A stretch of DNA of 64,000 bases from Sepioteuthis lessoniana (GCA_963585895.1 OY757913.1:102082449-102146448); one strand, 5' to 3'; positions 41,404 through 52,637 are shown, numbered from the stretch's first letter. The notes: a model not told the origin generated them from the sequence alone. Numbers and translations are program-made.

Positions 41404-42280
41404 ATGGAAGTTTGTCTGAGACCATAGGTTTCATGCCGTCTTATAAACGACAATCATCAGGCAGAGAAAGAAAGATAATGGAGAAATTGAAAAAAACACG
41501 AAAAATTCTGTCAAAAGAACGTTAGGGGTGTGTAAAACTCTTTATGTGTGTGTGGGGGGGTAGATTATTTTGTGTATTATTGTGTGGTTACGTGTAAGTG
41601 ATATTCAGTAAGCGTGTGTGTGAACATAAATGCGCCGTGCGGCAAATTTGAGCTTGTCTCCTGGATATATGAGTCGGGATGTGTAGCCAAAGTCACGATT
41701 GTTTGACCGAATAAAAAATAAATTGCATTCGTGTGTGTGTGTGTGTGTGTGGAGATGATTTTGACTAAGAAATAAAATATCATCATGATTGCATTACGAA
41801 GAAAATGAAGTTTGAATTTATAAGCTTAATAGACGAACGTGTATGGTGGGTCAGGACGCATTAAATATCGTGACCCACCATACGCGTTCATATATTATGC
41901 TTACAAGTCCAAAACTTAATTTTCTTCGTAATGCGATGAAGATGATATTTTCTTTGTAAGTTAAAATCACCACTACACACACACACACACAAATACAAAA
42001 AAACTATTTACCGGTCAAACAGTCGTGACATTAGCTCCACATCGCGACTAATATATTCAAGAGCCAAAATATCACGTATACGACCGCATACATTAATACA
42101 CAAATATAATCCACACAAAACACACACCCACACCCACGCACACAAAGAGTTATACACAATACTAACGTTCTCTTGACTGAATTTTTCGATTTTTTTCAAT
42201 TTTTCCAAAATCTTTCTTCTCTGCCTGATGATTGTCGTTTATAAGACGGCATGAAACCTATAGTCACAGGCAAGCTTCCA
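41404..42280. mobile_element. 877-bp foldback element (near-complete palindrome)
   Basis: The left arm 41404-41853 and right arm 41871-42280 are reverse complements through almost their whole length. Outer ends are ATGGAAG/CTTCCAT. Further pairs are CCGTCTTATAAACGACAATC with its complement, AGGCAGAGAAGAAAG-like text with its complement, and TATGGTGGGTCA with TGACCCACCATA around a 17-base centre. Arms carry scattered differences and small gaps. No coding frame of note. It is either a foldback transposon, a large MITE or an inverted duplication; a transcript would form a long double-stranded RNA. Confidence 0.9.
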
Positions 42281-42590
42281 TATCATCATCATCATCATCA
42301 TGTCGTGCCACCAGTACGGATATCCCTGACCCTCACTCGCCACTCCTCCCTATCGTTCATCGTTTCTGGCAGGTTCTCAGGGCTATATCCCATATCCTCA
42401 CAAAGCTGCTGTATGTAGGTTCGGGCTGGTTGCCCTGCTTTAGCTGGACCATGTGCGGGGTTTCATAGGAGAACATCACTTATGAGTTCGTCCTACTTCT
42501 CAAGCAGTATCCTGCATGTCTGGTTCGTCTAACTTGGATAGTTTTTTGTGATGGGAGGTAGGTTGCAGTACAGCTGCTGCTTTGTGGGAT
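42281..42590 (-). mobile_element. RTE LINE, 3' end
   Basis: CATCATCATCATCATCATGT tail, then the complement of WRERVRDIRTGGTT and the usual GRPARTYIQQLCEDMG region. It extends to the LPPIT-equivalent block at CATCACAAAAAACTATCC (complement). It directly abuts the foldback's right end. Confidence 0.88.
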
Positions 42591-42716
42591 AAAAACTATC
42601 TTATATCAACTTATTATCATTATATAATAGCTCTATCACAGATATTGAGCACTCTCCGAATTATACCGCGTTTGGTCTGCCACTAACCCACGAAGTGAGA
42701 TCGTGACAACCAACAC

Positions 42717-42720
<4 letters not shown>

Positions 42721-42766
<46 letters not shown>
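42721..42766. repeat. (TA)n microsatellite
   Basis: TA run. A second run flanks the next SINE at 42955-43000, so the SINE-D sits between two TA tracts. Confidence 0.97.
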
Positions 42767-42770
<4 letters not shown>

Positions 42771-42805
42771 AAGGGAAAGTTGATACATAATGCGTTTTGA
42801 TTCCC

Positions 42806-42951
42806 GAGCTGTCGTATGTCGTCTGTGGCTGAGCGATAAGATACTAAGCCTAACGTAAAGTTGGGTGGGTTTTGATCCCAGCTTGAAATTTCCTGCCTGT
42901 GTAGCCACACTGAAGAGTTGTGATACAAAGAAACACTTTCTCTGTGGATGA

Positions 42952-42953
<2 letters not shown>
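42806..42953 (+). mobile_element. SINE-D, best copy
   Basis: Head GTCGTCTGTGGCTGAGCGAT with A-box TGGCTGAGCGATAAGATAC, B-box GGGTTTTGATCCCAGC, then AGCCACACTGAAGAGTTGTG and an end GTGGATGACGATATATA that merges with a TA tract. The head resembles a tRNA with a class I layout. The 3' end differs from the other SINE families. Confidence 0.82.
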
Positions 42954-42954
<1 letters not shown>

Positions 42955-43008
<54 letters not shown>

Positions 43009-43105
43009 TTGAAATCTTCTATTTTCAAATGTTCCCCATTCATATGTACAGACACACACACATGCACATACTCACATTCTCACACATACACAATCATACC
43101 CCCCC

Positions 43106-43138
<33 letters not shown>
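42955..43138. repeat. TA and CA microsatellites
   Basis: TA at 42955-43000, CA-rich at 43049-43095, TA at 43109-43138. Confidence 0.95.
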
Positions 43139-43141
<3 letters not shown>

Positions 43142-43352
43142 TAGTGAAGTTAGCGACCTCAGTTTAGGGTGACCCGAAGGATCACTTTTCATTAACAGCT
43201 ACACCAAGGTGAAGGTGAGGGTTCTGCAACTCTCCCTGGATTACTTCACTTTCCTCTTGATCCAAACCTTATAATACTGAGTGGTAAGAAAGGAAATTTC
43301 AAGTACCATTTTTCGAGACTTTGTGATTGAACATCTGGTCTCCCGGGGCCTT
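43142..43352 (-). mobile_element. SINE-B
   Basis: AGTGAAGTTAGCGACCTCAG to ATTGAACATCTGGTCTCCCG; diverged, A-box end cut at GCCTTTGG. Confidence 0.72.
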
Positions 43353-43369
43353 TGGACCGAATTTCACAA

Positions 43370-43430
<61 letters not shown>
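43370..43430. repeat. (CA)n-(TA)n microsatellite
   Basis: CA then TA run, following SINE-B. Confidence 0.96.
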
Positions 43431-43837
43431 TAAAGAATTAGAATTAAAATGGAAAAGTGCAGTAAAGTATTATTTTCTATTATGGGAAGTGATGAGAAAG
43501 TATGAGTTTGAATTGGCTTTCCTCAGATAGCCAACAGACTATCCCCATCGCTATGAAATACAGTTTTAAAATTCAACGAATTATAACACACCAAATAATG
43601 TAGGCAATAAAATATAACAACGTGTTGATCTGCATTTTTATCACCAGGATCAAGTGACAACCTTGGGCCTGACCTTTTGATGTTTTTGGTACATTCTTTG
43701 CGTAATCAACCTTTTATGAGACCCGTCTTTTGCAGGATAAACACAATGTATCATATTATTGAAATTCTATAAGGCATTTAAATTACTTTTTAATATCTAT
43801 GTTGGGAAATCCAGCATTGATGGGAAATAAATAAAAT

Positions 43838-43840
<3 letters not shown>
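43431..43840. other. No recognised feature
   Basis: About 400 bp of AT-rich sequence without a recognised family. Confidence 0.4.

Positions 43841-43892
<52 letters not shown>
43841..43892. repeat. (CA)n microsatellite
   Basis: Pure CA run of about 52 bp. Confidence 0.98.
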
Positions 43893-43894
<2 letters not shown>

Positions 43895-43914
43895 GTGTAT
43901 ATAAGAATATCTAT

Positions 43915-44083
43915 AAAAAATTACGTATATTTACATTGAATATGTACATATATGTACATAATCTAAATATGTAAATATATGTAAATATTATTCAAACATA
44001 GAATTTATGTTAAATATGTGTATACTTACATGCATATTATATATGTATGTAAATATTGTTCACATATATATATATATATACGT

Positions 44084-44126
<43 letters not shown>

Positions 44127-44220
44127 TTATACATATGTATTTAAGATTTATATAAAGAAATGTATATTATTTATACATGTAAATAAAATATAAAAATATT
44201 TTCCAAACATGTAATATTTA
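43915..44220. repeat. Degenerate TATGTAAATAT array with TA tract
   Basis: Words such as ATATGTAAATAT, ATATGTACATA and ATGTAAATATTGTTCA recur irregularly, with a TA run at 44086-44124. Similar in word content to the array at the right edge of the window. Confidence 0.65.
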
Positions 44221-44239
44221 TGCTGCAAGTTGGTATACG

Positions 44240-44425
44240 AGGATCGTTCGAAAAGTTTTTTTAGCCTCACCAAGAAACAAACAGGCAAAACTATCACTTC
44301 TTATGGAATAAAAAGATGTGAATAAGTTTTTTAATGTTATAAGAAGTGGTAATGAGTTGCTACTATAAAATGTTCGGCTATGGCACATCTTTCATGGTGA
44401 GGCTTAGAATTTTTTTCTATCTTAC
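44240..44425 (+). mobile_element. Possible second mariner-type element, 5' end only
   Basis: TATACGAGGATCGTTCGAAA followed by AGTTTTTTTAGCCTCACC looks like a mariner-type terminal repeat after a TA. TATAAGAAGTGGTAATGAGT is shared with 6836 and 45460. No second end and no frame. Assignment is tentative. Confidence 0.4.
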
Positions 44426-44449
44426 TTCATATATATATATATACCGGAC

Positions 44450-44702
44450 ATTGGCCTAGCGGTTAGAGTGTTCGCCAATAGCCCGGGAGACCTGGGTTCA
44501 ATTCCAGGTCGAGTCATACCAAAGACTCAAAAAATGGTACTTGATGCCTCCTTGCTTAACACTCAGCATTATAAGGTGCGGATCAAGGGTAAAGTAGAGC
44601 CATCCAGGGAAGGAGTAGCGTCTTCCCCTACATCTTGGTGTAGTAGCTATCGAAAAGGGAGCCTTCGGGTTACCCTCGACTATGGTCGCCAACTTTACTT
44701 TT
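44450..44702 (+). mobile_element. SINE-B, full length reference copy
   Basis: A-box GGCCTAGCGGTTAGAGTG, B-box GGGTTCAATTCCAGG, GACTCAAAAAATGGTACTTG, CACTCAGCATTATAAGGTGC, TCTTGGTGTAGTAGCTATCG and end GTCGCCAACTTTACTTTTTT. The two boxes are well spaced for RNA polymerase III, although this copy's activity cannot be judged. Confidence 0.92.
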
Positions 44703-44734
44703 TTTTTTATATATATATAAAATATATATATATA

Positions 44735-44966
44735 ATGTTCGCCAATGGTTTGGGAAACCGGGATTCAATCCAAGGTCGAGTCGTACCAAAGACTCAAAAA
44801 ATATCCTTGATGCTGCCTTGCTTAACCCTGAACATTATAAGGTAGGGATCAAGAGTAAAATGGAGCAATCCAAGGAATGGAGTAGCGCCCTCCCCTACAT
44901 CTCGGTGTTGTAGCTATTGAAAAGTGAGCCTTCGGGTCACTCTCGACTATGGTCGGCCAACTTACT
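44735..44966 (+). mobile_element. SINE-B, second tandem copy
   Basis: Same orientation, about 30 bp of TA-rich DNA after the first copy. The A-box half is missing. B-box GGGATTCAATCCAAGG and the body are kept, ending GTCGGCCAACTTACT. Confidence 0.85.
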
Positions 44967-44988
44967 ATATATATATATATATATATAT

Positions 44989-45216
44989 AATCATCATCAT
45001 CATGTCGTGCCGCTAGCACGGATATCCCTGACCCTCTCTCGTCACTTCTCCCTATCGTTCATCGCCTCCGGCAGGTCTTCAGGACCACATCCCGTTTCCT
45101 CACACAGCTGCTGTATGTATGTTCGAGCTGATTGTCCTGCTTTTGCTCGGTCATATGTGGGGGGTCCATATGAGTACATCACTTATGAGCTCGTCCCTGC
45201 TTCTCCAGCAGTGTCC

Positions 45217-45221
<5 letters not shown>
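44989..45221 (-). mobile_element. RTE LINE short 3' end within TA repeats
   Basis: From ATCATCATCATCATGTCGTG to CCAGCAGTGTCCTGCAT, with TA tracts at 44965-44988 and 45222-45277. It has the same 5' truncation as 38262-38498. The 168-codon frame over this region joins SINE-B, RTE antisense and microsatellite text and is not a gene. Confidence 0.88.

Positions 45222-45302
<81 letters not shown>
45222..45302. repeat. (TA)n-(GT)n microsatellite
   Basis: TA of about 55 bp then GT of about 25 bp. Confidence 0.97.
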
Positions 45303-45303
<1 letters not shown>

Positions 45304-45369
45304 AACTGTGAAATAAACATAAGTAAAGTTTTACAAAATGCAATAAAAACGATTTATATGTGTGTGTGT

Positions 45370-45560
45370 GTGTTTGGTTCAAAGCCCAACCCAGATTTTG
45401 TCGAAAAATTCTCACATGCCTGACCCGCACGCAAATTAAGACAGAAATATGAAACAGTCTATAAGAAGTGGTTGAGTGTTGCTATACGAAAAGCGTATAG
45501 CTATGATCTTCTTTTTTGATGATGGTTAAAACGTTTTGATCAACCCTCATATATTAGTTG
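45370..45560. repeat. Relative of the 6545 repeat
   Basis: CCCAGATTTTGTCGAAAAAT, AAATTAAGACAGAAATATGA and TATAAGAAGTGGTTGAGTGT follow the order of blocks at 6745-6860. Confidence 0.4.
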
Positions 45561-45574
45561 GGTGTCGATTTTCA

Positions 45575-45818
45575 ACGTTATTCGACCGTCGGCCCGGGAG
45601 TTCTGGGTTCAATCCTATGTCGAGTCATACCAAAAACTCAAAAATGATACTTTATGCTTCCTTGCTTAACACTCAGCGTTATAAGGTACGGATCAAAAGT
45701 AAAGTAGGCTCAATCCTGGGAAAGGAATAGCGCACTCCCTGACACCTTGGTGTAGTAGTTATCGAAAAGGGAGCCTTCAGGTCATCCTCGACAACAGTCG
45801 CCAACTTTACTTACTACT
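45575..45818 (+). mobile_element. SINE-B
   Basis: CGGCCCGGGAGTTCTGGGTT with B-box GGGTTCAATCCTATG, and body to GTCGCCAACTTTACTTACT. A-box side worn. Confidence 0.82.
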
Positions 45819-45892
45819 TTTTATTAAAGTAGTCACTGGCCAATACGTGTATATATTTTTGATCACCCTACACCCTCAAAGTATATATACGA

Positions 45893-45937
45893 TGTGTGTG
45901 TGTGTGAATTTTTGGGAAGCATTTCTCTGTGTGTGTG

Positions 45938-45972
<35 letters not shown>

Positions 45973-45975
45973 GTT
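45893..45975. repeat. (GT)n microsatellites
   Basis: Two GT runs separated by about 25 bp. Confidence 0.95.
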
Positions 45976-46169
45976 GTTACATTATTATTAGGCTCAAAAG
46001 AAAACACTTGGAAAACGAAACGTTGATCTAATTGCCAAAAACGCAAATACTTCAATCTAGAACGAAATTTACTTGTCTGAGGACTTGTAAGGATTCAAAT
46101 AAAATTATTTAGGTAACATGGGTTGTTATCATTTATTCAAACCAGCTTGAATGAAGGACTGCAGCCCAA

Positions 46170-46273
<104 letters not shown>

Positions 46274-46289
46274 GAGGTTAACTGGATTT

Positions 46290-46470
46290 AGATAAACTTT
46301 ACGAATCTTTATTACTAAAGCAATTCTTATTTGATAACATTATTTTAGAAGCATCAAAGAGAACAATTATAGAACAATTATAGAACAATTAGAATATTTT
46401 TCCTTTAAAATTGTAAGATACAAGATGCATTTCTTATGTCTCCAGTTGAATTTTCAAATTAAATCTCTCT
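46290..46470 (+). repeat. Unclassified repeat family I, copy 2
   Basis: Matches 7365-7580 (AACTTTACGAATCTTTATTA, CAATTCTTATTTGATAAC, ATTTTAGAAGCATCAAAGAG). AACAATTATAG is locally duplicated. Followed by CT, TA and GT runs at 46470-46590. Confidence 0.5.
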
Positions 46471-46498
46471 CTTCCTCTCTCTCTCTCTCTCTCTCTCA

Positions 46499-46545
<47 letters not shown>

Positions 46546-46590
46546 TGTTTATGTGTGTGTGTGTGTGTGCGTGCGTGCTTGTGTGTATGT
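46471..46590. repeat. (CT)n-(TA)n-(GT)n microsatellite
   Basis: Three adjoining simple runs; the antisense 101-codon frame over it is mainly a repeat translation. Confidence 0.93.
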
Positions 46591-46850
46591 GTAAACTTGT
46601 AGGGTAGTTTGGGCTCTTTAGTTTCGTTGGGGCGGCCGGTGTATCATGAATAACTCTAAATTCAAAACCTCTGGAGTGATGTTCAGGAAAATCCGTGGCA
46701 CATTGGAATACGACTCTTGATTTTATTAGCTGATCCAAAAGGTTGGCCTGTTTTACACAAACCTTCACTGCTATTAACCAGTAAGTATTCCAAAATTTCA
46801 TTTATTTGGGCAAACCTTTTAGTATATATATATATATATATGTATATATA

Positions 46851-47765
46851 CGAGGATCATTAAATAAGTTTCCAGACTTTTTTCGTATGGGCACTTTTAT
46901 TGATAGTACACACATGAAACTCTAGTCCTCTTCGAAGTAATCTCCTCCGGCTGCATTGCACTTGTTGTACCGTTCCAACAACTTCTGGAAGGCCCCGTGG
47001 AAATCCTCTTGTGTGAGCGTGTCAATGACCTTCGTCACAGCCGCTTTCATTTCCTCAATTGTCTCATAACGACAGCCTCTGAGCTTAGGGAATAACCAAA
47101 AGTCATTGGGAGCAAGGTCTGGACTATAGGGAAGCTCAGGAACTGTTTTGATGCCCATCTTGGGCAAATAGTCTGTGACGAAGATGGAGTTGTGGACTGG
47201 TGCATTGTCCTGGTGGAAATGCCACTGACCCGATTTGAAGAGTGCTGGCCTCTTCCAACGGAATCTCTTGCTGAACTTCCTTAAAACCTCAACATAGTAA
47301 CCCTAACCCTAACCCTTTGGCCAATCAACTCTGGTGTATTGACTTCCTTACTCCTCCCATACCTCTCATCATCCCTCACAGACTCCCTGCCTTCCTTGAA
47401 TCTCTTATGCCACTCAAAATCTGATGCTTGATTCATGCACGATGATCGAAAAGCATTCTAAAGCATTCCATACGTTTCTGTGGCATTTTTTCCAAGTTTA
47501 AAACATAATCTTATTGCATATCTTTCTTCTAAAGTGTCCTCACATCCAGAATGCGTTTATGAAATTCACTAGCTGTGACAATTAGGCATTAGTAGGTTGT
47601 ATTCCGATTCTTGCTGTAGCTGTTCCTTTGATCCAGAAATCATAAAAATTGATCAGTTATCACATAAGTTGTATTGCAATAACATAGTGAATTTTCAAGT
47701 GTCTACAACAAATTTAAATACCTGTACAAAAAAAAAAAGTCTGGAAACCTATTGAATGCACCACG
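46851..47765 (-). mobile_element. mariner element, internally deleted (type 1), both ends intact
   Basis: About 915 bp between TA dinucleotides at 46849 and 47766. On the minus strand the 5' TIR includes AGGTTTCCAGACTTTTTTTT and the 3' TIR AGTCTGGAAACTTATTTAAT. The C-terminal part is well kept: MPKMGIKTVPELPYSPDLAP, NDFWLFPKLRGCRYETIEEM, TKVIDTLTQEDFHGAFQKLL and GDYFEED. The join after GGCCAAAGGG carries TTAGGGTTAGGGTTAC, as in the other two type 1 copies. Length and structure match 14850-15762, so both stem from one deleted parent. Confidence 0.93.
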
Positions 47766-47767
47766 TA

Positions 47768-47818
<51 letters not shown>
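47766..47818. repeat. (TA)n microsatellite
   Basis: TA run adjoining the mariner; probably its insertion target, since a TA tract is also on the left. Confidence 0.96.
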
Positions 47819-47821
<3 letters not shown>

Positions 47822-48087
47822 GGATGCAGAAAAAAAACATTAGGAATATTCTAGTAAAATAATAAACGACTCTATTATGAAACGAGGTTAATTTTAATTA
47901 AAGAAATAAACATCAAAATAAGATATATACAAAACAGTAAATTTACTCCATATGACTGTCATTTAAAAAGAATATTGAATCAAAACACCTTCAAAACGAT
48001 CTGCACGTTTTCAAAATAAATTCTACAGACATTTTATTCTATTCCTCCTCAATAGTAGTCTTATGAAAAGCAATTTTTGTGGGGGGT
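47819..48087. other. AT-rich spacer, nothing recognised
   Basis: No family recognised between the TA tract and the RTE piece. Confidence 0.4.
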
Positions 48088-48256
48088 AACATCATCATCA
48101 TTATGTCATGCCACCAGCGGGAATTTCCCAGACCCTCTCCCGCTACCCTTCTCTATTGTCCATCGCTTCCGGTAGGTCTTCAAGGCTACATCCTTTAACG
48201 GCACAGAACTTGTATATAGGTTCTAGCTAGTCGCGTTGCCTTTTCTCATCCATGTG
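48088..48256 (-). mobile_element. RTE LINE, short worn 3' end
   Basis: CATCATCATTATGTCATGCC tail to CCTTTTCTCATCCATGTGA. It lacks the HAGHCW part and has small deletions. Confidence 0.78.
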
Positions 48257-48313
48257 ATATTTTTGTCGGTTTCTATGTAAGAGTCAAGTAAATTTATACA
48301 TATATATATATAT

Positions 48314-48386
48314 CATCATCATCAAGTCGTGACGCCAGCACGGATATCCTAGACCATCTCTCGCCACTTTTCCCAATCGTTCATCA
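48314..48386 (-). mobile_element. RTE LINE, minimal 3' end (about 70 bp)
   Basis: ATCATCATCATCAAGTCGTG to TCCCAATCGTTCATCA, flanked by TA runs on both sides. Confidence 0.78.
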
Positions 48387-48677
48387 TATATATATATATA
48401 TGTATATAAGCCATGAAATATCAGTTTCTCACAGTTTGGAATTTTGACCTTTGACCCACCATAAATCAGTCTGTTTCAAACTATAAAAAATTGCGGCCCC
48501 TTTAAAAAATTCTCATATTGTAAAGTAGGCTACTCAGAAGTTTCAGTGAATCAAGATGAAGCAGTTGGTTTGGATTCAAACAAACAATGCAGATTTATAT
48601 ATAGAAATATGAGGAAGATGGTAAAACATTTTGGGCTCAGTTTCAGTATATTTTATAGACAGAATATGAATAGAGTA

Positions 48678-49060
48678 TGGAAGAAGAAGAAGAAGAAGAA
48701 GAAGAAGAAGAAGAAGAAGAAGAAGAAGAAGAAGAAGAAGAAGAAGAAGGTAAGAGATGATTTAGAGAGGATTAAAGACGGCAAGTTATTTAGAGAAAAA
48801 AAGATGAAGCATAAGAATGAAGAATGAGAAGGAGGAAAAGGTAAAAAAAGAGTTAGGAAAGAACGAAAGAAAAAAGCTAACATTGAATGAAGAAAAGAAA
48901 AAAGGAGAAAGCGTATATTAAAAAAAGGGTGTAGAACAGTAATAAAGAGAAGAAAAGTAGAAATACGAGACTGAGAAATGAGCTGAAGAGTAGTTGAAGA
49001 AAGAGTTGACCCCTGCAGACGTTCAAGAACAATCACTTCACGAAGAAAAGAAATGAATAA
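48678..49060. repeat. (GAA)n and long polypurine tract
   Basis: A pure (GAA)n run at about 48679-48749, then about 300 bp of strongly purine-rich sequence. The polylysine frame (48546-48827) and its antisense polyphenylalanine frame are artefacts. Confidence 0.93.
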
Positions 49061-49883
49061 AAAACGAGGTAGGCAGAATTAGAGAATGAATGATTTAGCA
49101 AAACGTGTCATATCTCGAACGCTCCGATCAACATTGGCTTTCCCGCCCTGATTCGCATCTCTAGCAAGCCATTTCTTTCGCACGACTGGAATAATCAGTT
49201 GATCAATAATACAATAGATACAACACAAATAAAAAGCAGCGAATAAAAAAAAAAATAAGATAATAATTATGGAAATATTTCGAGACAAATACTAAAACCG
49301 CCTGCAATCATTACAAACTTGACACTTGCATATTGTCTTTGTCCATATCTTTAAGGGTTTCTTTTCTATTTTTTTTTAATCTAAGAAGTCATTTTCTGGT
49401 TCATACTATACATTTACGAGTAACAACTGAGAAAATAGTTGAAGTCTGTTTTATCAAAGATTTGTTCAGTTTATACGCTTACTGGACGATTTAAGAAATT
49501 TTTAGGCTAACTTGAGATTAAAATTAGCATCTCATCGTCAGCACTGTTGCATCAAGAATTTAGCTTATAAAATGAAAAAAGATAAAGTTCGATGTATATA
49601 CGCATTATTTGCACTTTAACAGAAAATTTGGAGATAAAAAAAAGCAAGATCTGGTAAGAGCACTCCAGAAAACATCTGCTCTATGACCACTTACCTCCCA
49701 TCTCATGAAGAATATAAGACTGGCTAGATATGTTGAGAACTACCGGAGGAAAAAATACTAACTCCTTTGTGGTGCTCTTCAATGCTTTCCAACTCGTGAA
49801 AACAACAGTGTTGGCCGACCATCAAATACTTATTCTGATCAGCTTTGTAGGGACATTGGATATAGGCAAGTAGATGTATCAGG

Positions 49884-49885
<2 letters not shown>
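49061..49885. other. No recognised feature
   Basis: AT-rich. ACTTACCTCCCATCTCATGA near 49691 and CGTGAAAACAACAGTGTTGG near 49796 hint at an old coding fossil, but I cannot name it. Confidence 0.3.

Positions 49886-49887
<2 letters not shown>

Positions 49888-49940
<53 letters not shown>
49888..49940. repeat. (TA)n microsatellite
   Basis: TA run of about 53 bp. Confidence 0.97.
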
Positions 49941-50125
49941 GATAAAATAAGTGGAAAAGTTTAACCAAAACACTTCGAATTTTTCGCTGAAGAAGTTCTT
50001 CCTTGAAAAAAAAAACGAAATATTACTACTAAACCTGTCGTATTTTGCTTTATTCTTTTTTCCATTGATTTCTCTCTTCTTATCAGATTAACCAACATCT
50101 ACGATTTCTCCATATATATATAGAT

Positions 50126-50234
50126 AAATCGTCATCTACAAACCGACTGTTTCGTTGTGTCACAACTCGTCTGTGTGGCTAGAGACATAGGACGCTTGTA
50201 GCTGAGTTCCAAAATTGCCCTCCTTTACGTTAGA

Positions 50235-50236
<2 letters not shown>
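50126..50236 (-). mobile_element. SINE-D
   Basis: ATCGTCATCTACAAACCGAC, TGTCACAACTCGTCTGTGTG and the B-box-side GCTGAGTTCCAAAATTGCC, ending CTTTACGTTAGACTTATATA. Short TA runs on both sides. Confidence 0.75.
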
Positions 50237-50274
<38 letters not shown>

Positions 50275-50278
<4 letters not shown>

Positions 50279-50425
50279 CATCCACAGACAGATCTGTTTC
50301 GTTCCATCAGAACTCATCAGTGTGGCTAGACGGGCTAGATTCCCGAAGCTGGGACCGAAACACGGTTGACTCAAACGCCAATCGAAGATTCTACCACTCA
50401 GCCAAGAGGAAGCCAGCGGCAACGA
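50275..50425 (-). mobile_element. SINE-D, second copy in the same orientation
   Basis: TTGTCATCCACAGACAGATC, GAACTCATCAGTGTGGCTAG, GGGACCGAAACACGG and TCTACCACTCAGCCAAGAGG (A-box complement). It is separated from the first copy by a TA tract. Confidence 0.8.
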
Positions 50426-50480
50426 AGTAAATTTAAACGGTTATGAATCACAACTCTTATTGTTTAAATATTTCCGCTTA

Positions 50481-50511
<31 letters not shown>

Positions 50512-51085
50512 TGAAAGAAAGCTTAACCATGGTTAAACTGTCATTATAAATTCATTTTGGCGAAAAAAATCTTCGTTTCCTAAGATGTCATACTTTACGC
50601 TTAATTTGAGGGTGAAAACAGCAAATATGGAGTACAGTGTATATATATATATATATATATAAGAAAAATGTCTTCTTGCGAAAAAGCAAGTGAATCAAGA
50701 TAATAGAATATCAAGTACCTAGAAAAAAGGTGCGCTGGTAGTCGACCAATCTCAAGGTAAACATATGTAGTGTATGTCGTAGCTGGTGAAATTTTTATAT
50801 AATATTTGGCTGTAAACTAAATCATACTCTTTTTATTTTACTATTTTCTCTTTTACATCTGTTACGTCCCTAGATTATTTCGGCCGTCATTCTCCTGCTA
50901 AAAATATTTCGGCATTGTCAGGTGCTTCTTAAGAATGTACTACGTCTATTTCGTTTACATTGCATTGGGTGGTGGTATCAGTTCCAGCTATCTCTACTAG
51001 TCGTAATCCAAAAATGGCCGCAAGAAATTAACAACTCTGAAATTCTGAAAATTCTATATACGACATAATCTCCAAAAGCCCCACT

Positions 51086-51152
<67 letters not shown>

Positions 51153-51687
51153 CAACTGATTTCCACACTAAAAGTATTTAAACTTTTGTTGAAAAATTGG
51201 CTTAAGAAGCTGCAATTTGTCGTATTTGTATTTTTACATCTATTGACCAATCGGCGCTTAGACGCTCTTTGAAATTTTTCTTTGAAGTTTCGCAGACGAC
51301 AATATTTGACTTTCCTCGAAAATTTGAAGGATCAAACACCAAAATAATCTGGGAAATATTTTCATTCCTAGATTGTCAAAAATATAAATTTCTAACTATT
51401 TGGAATCAGAGATAAATCATTAATTTCTGTATCTAATTTCGGGCCCACTTTTCAGTGTTATAAGTCGATGATCAAATAGATAAATCTTTCGTATATTTAG
51501 CGATTAATTCTGTAAACTTCTCGAATCATTCGACTTTATTTCTTTTAAGAGGTAATCTACTATTCTGTTCCTTCAAGAATGCATTTAATTTTAACATCGC
51601 TTAATCATTTTCACGAGCGAGAATCGTTTTTTTATATAGATGCACTTATATTAACTTTAGAGCATCTTTGTGCTGATATTAGCCATT
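50426..51687. other. No gene; TA tracts at 50487-50511, 50641-50660 and 51091-51150
   Basis: AT-rich intervening sequence with three TA runs, otherwise unassigned. Confidence 0.45.
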
Positions 51688-51925
51688 TCTTTGGCAATGG
51701 TCCGGGAAACCTGGGTTCAATCCCAGTTCACATCATACCAAAGATATTAAAAATGGTACTTGATACCTCCTTGCTTAACACCCAGCAATATAAGGTACCA
51801 CTCAAGAGTAAAGTGGAGCAATCCAGGGAAAGGAGAAGAACCCTTCCCTACGCCTCAGTGTAGTAGTTATAGAAAAGTGAGCTTTCTGGTCACTCTCGAC
51901 TACGGTCACAAACATTACTAACTTT
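51688..51925 (+). mobile_element. SINE-B
   Basis: GGCAATGGTCCGGGAAACCT with B-box GGGTTCAATCCCAG, then CCTCCTTGCTTAACACCCAG and GCCTCAGTGTAGTAGTTATA. The A-box is lost. A repeat E follows directly. Confidence 0.82.
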
Positions 51926-51930
51926 ACATT

Positions 51931-52271
51931 GCCCAGTCGGCTGGCACGGGATAGATCCCAATCTTTTGGGTCAAATAGAAGTAAACTGTGTACTTATGCT
52001 CAACTGAATTGATTGAACTAGAACTGTTTTGACATTTACTTGTGTGTAAACAAAAACTATACCTATACTAAACTGAATTGGTTGAATTAGAACTGTCTGA
52101 CAATACTAAATAGCTTGAAATAGAAATGTTTTTGACAAACTCTGTGCTCATGCTGAAGTGAATTGCTCGAGATAAAACTGATTTTTTGTATAAAAATGGA
52201 TTTGGAATTAAATAGTCAACAAAGGTTGATATGCCATGAAATCCAACCAACCAACCAACCAACCAACCAGC
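51931..52271 (+). mobile_element. Repeat E with shortened head
   Basis: GCCCAGTCGGCTGGCACGGG, then a jump past most of the head to TGGGTCAAATAGAAGTAAAC. Four sub-repeats follow, then the hairpin tail GGAATTAAATAGTC...GGTTGATATGCC and about seven AACC units, the longest simple tail here. Confidence 0.8.
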
Positions 52272-52603
52272 CATTTCTCACACTTTTACCTTAGCGTCAT
52301 AAATATACTTTCATTCGTAGGAACATTCTCTCACTAAGATCTTTTAATCACACACGTATATAAGCTAGATTTAGACAATGGACGCTTCTACTCTGAAAGC
52401 GTGAAGTTTTCTTACCCTTAATGTAAATATTGGAGAATATTTAGGCTCTAACATTATCTTTTCTTAGAAAGAAAAGACTTAGGAACTTTTGTTTTTCAAC
52501 AAAATTTTCGCTCAATTTAAAGAAGTAGATTTTATTAAATTTGTTGATCAGTATTTCATTCAATCGCACACACACAGACACACACACAGACACACACACA
52601 CAT

Positions 52604-52637
<34 letters not shown>

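Noticed and set aside
44917-45423. 168-codon plus-strand frame, the longest in the window
   Set aside because: It runs through SINE-B, antisense RTE 3' end and TA/GT microsatellites; the peptide contains long YI and CV runs.
48546-49036. Polylysine and polyphenylalanine frames
   Set aside because: They are translations of the GAA/purine tract.
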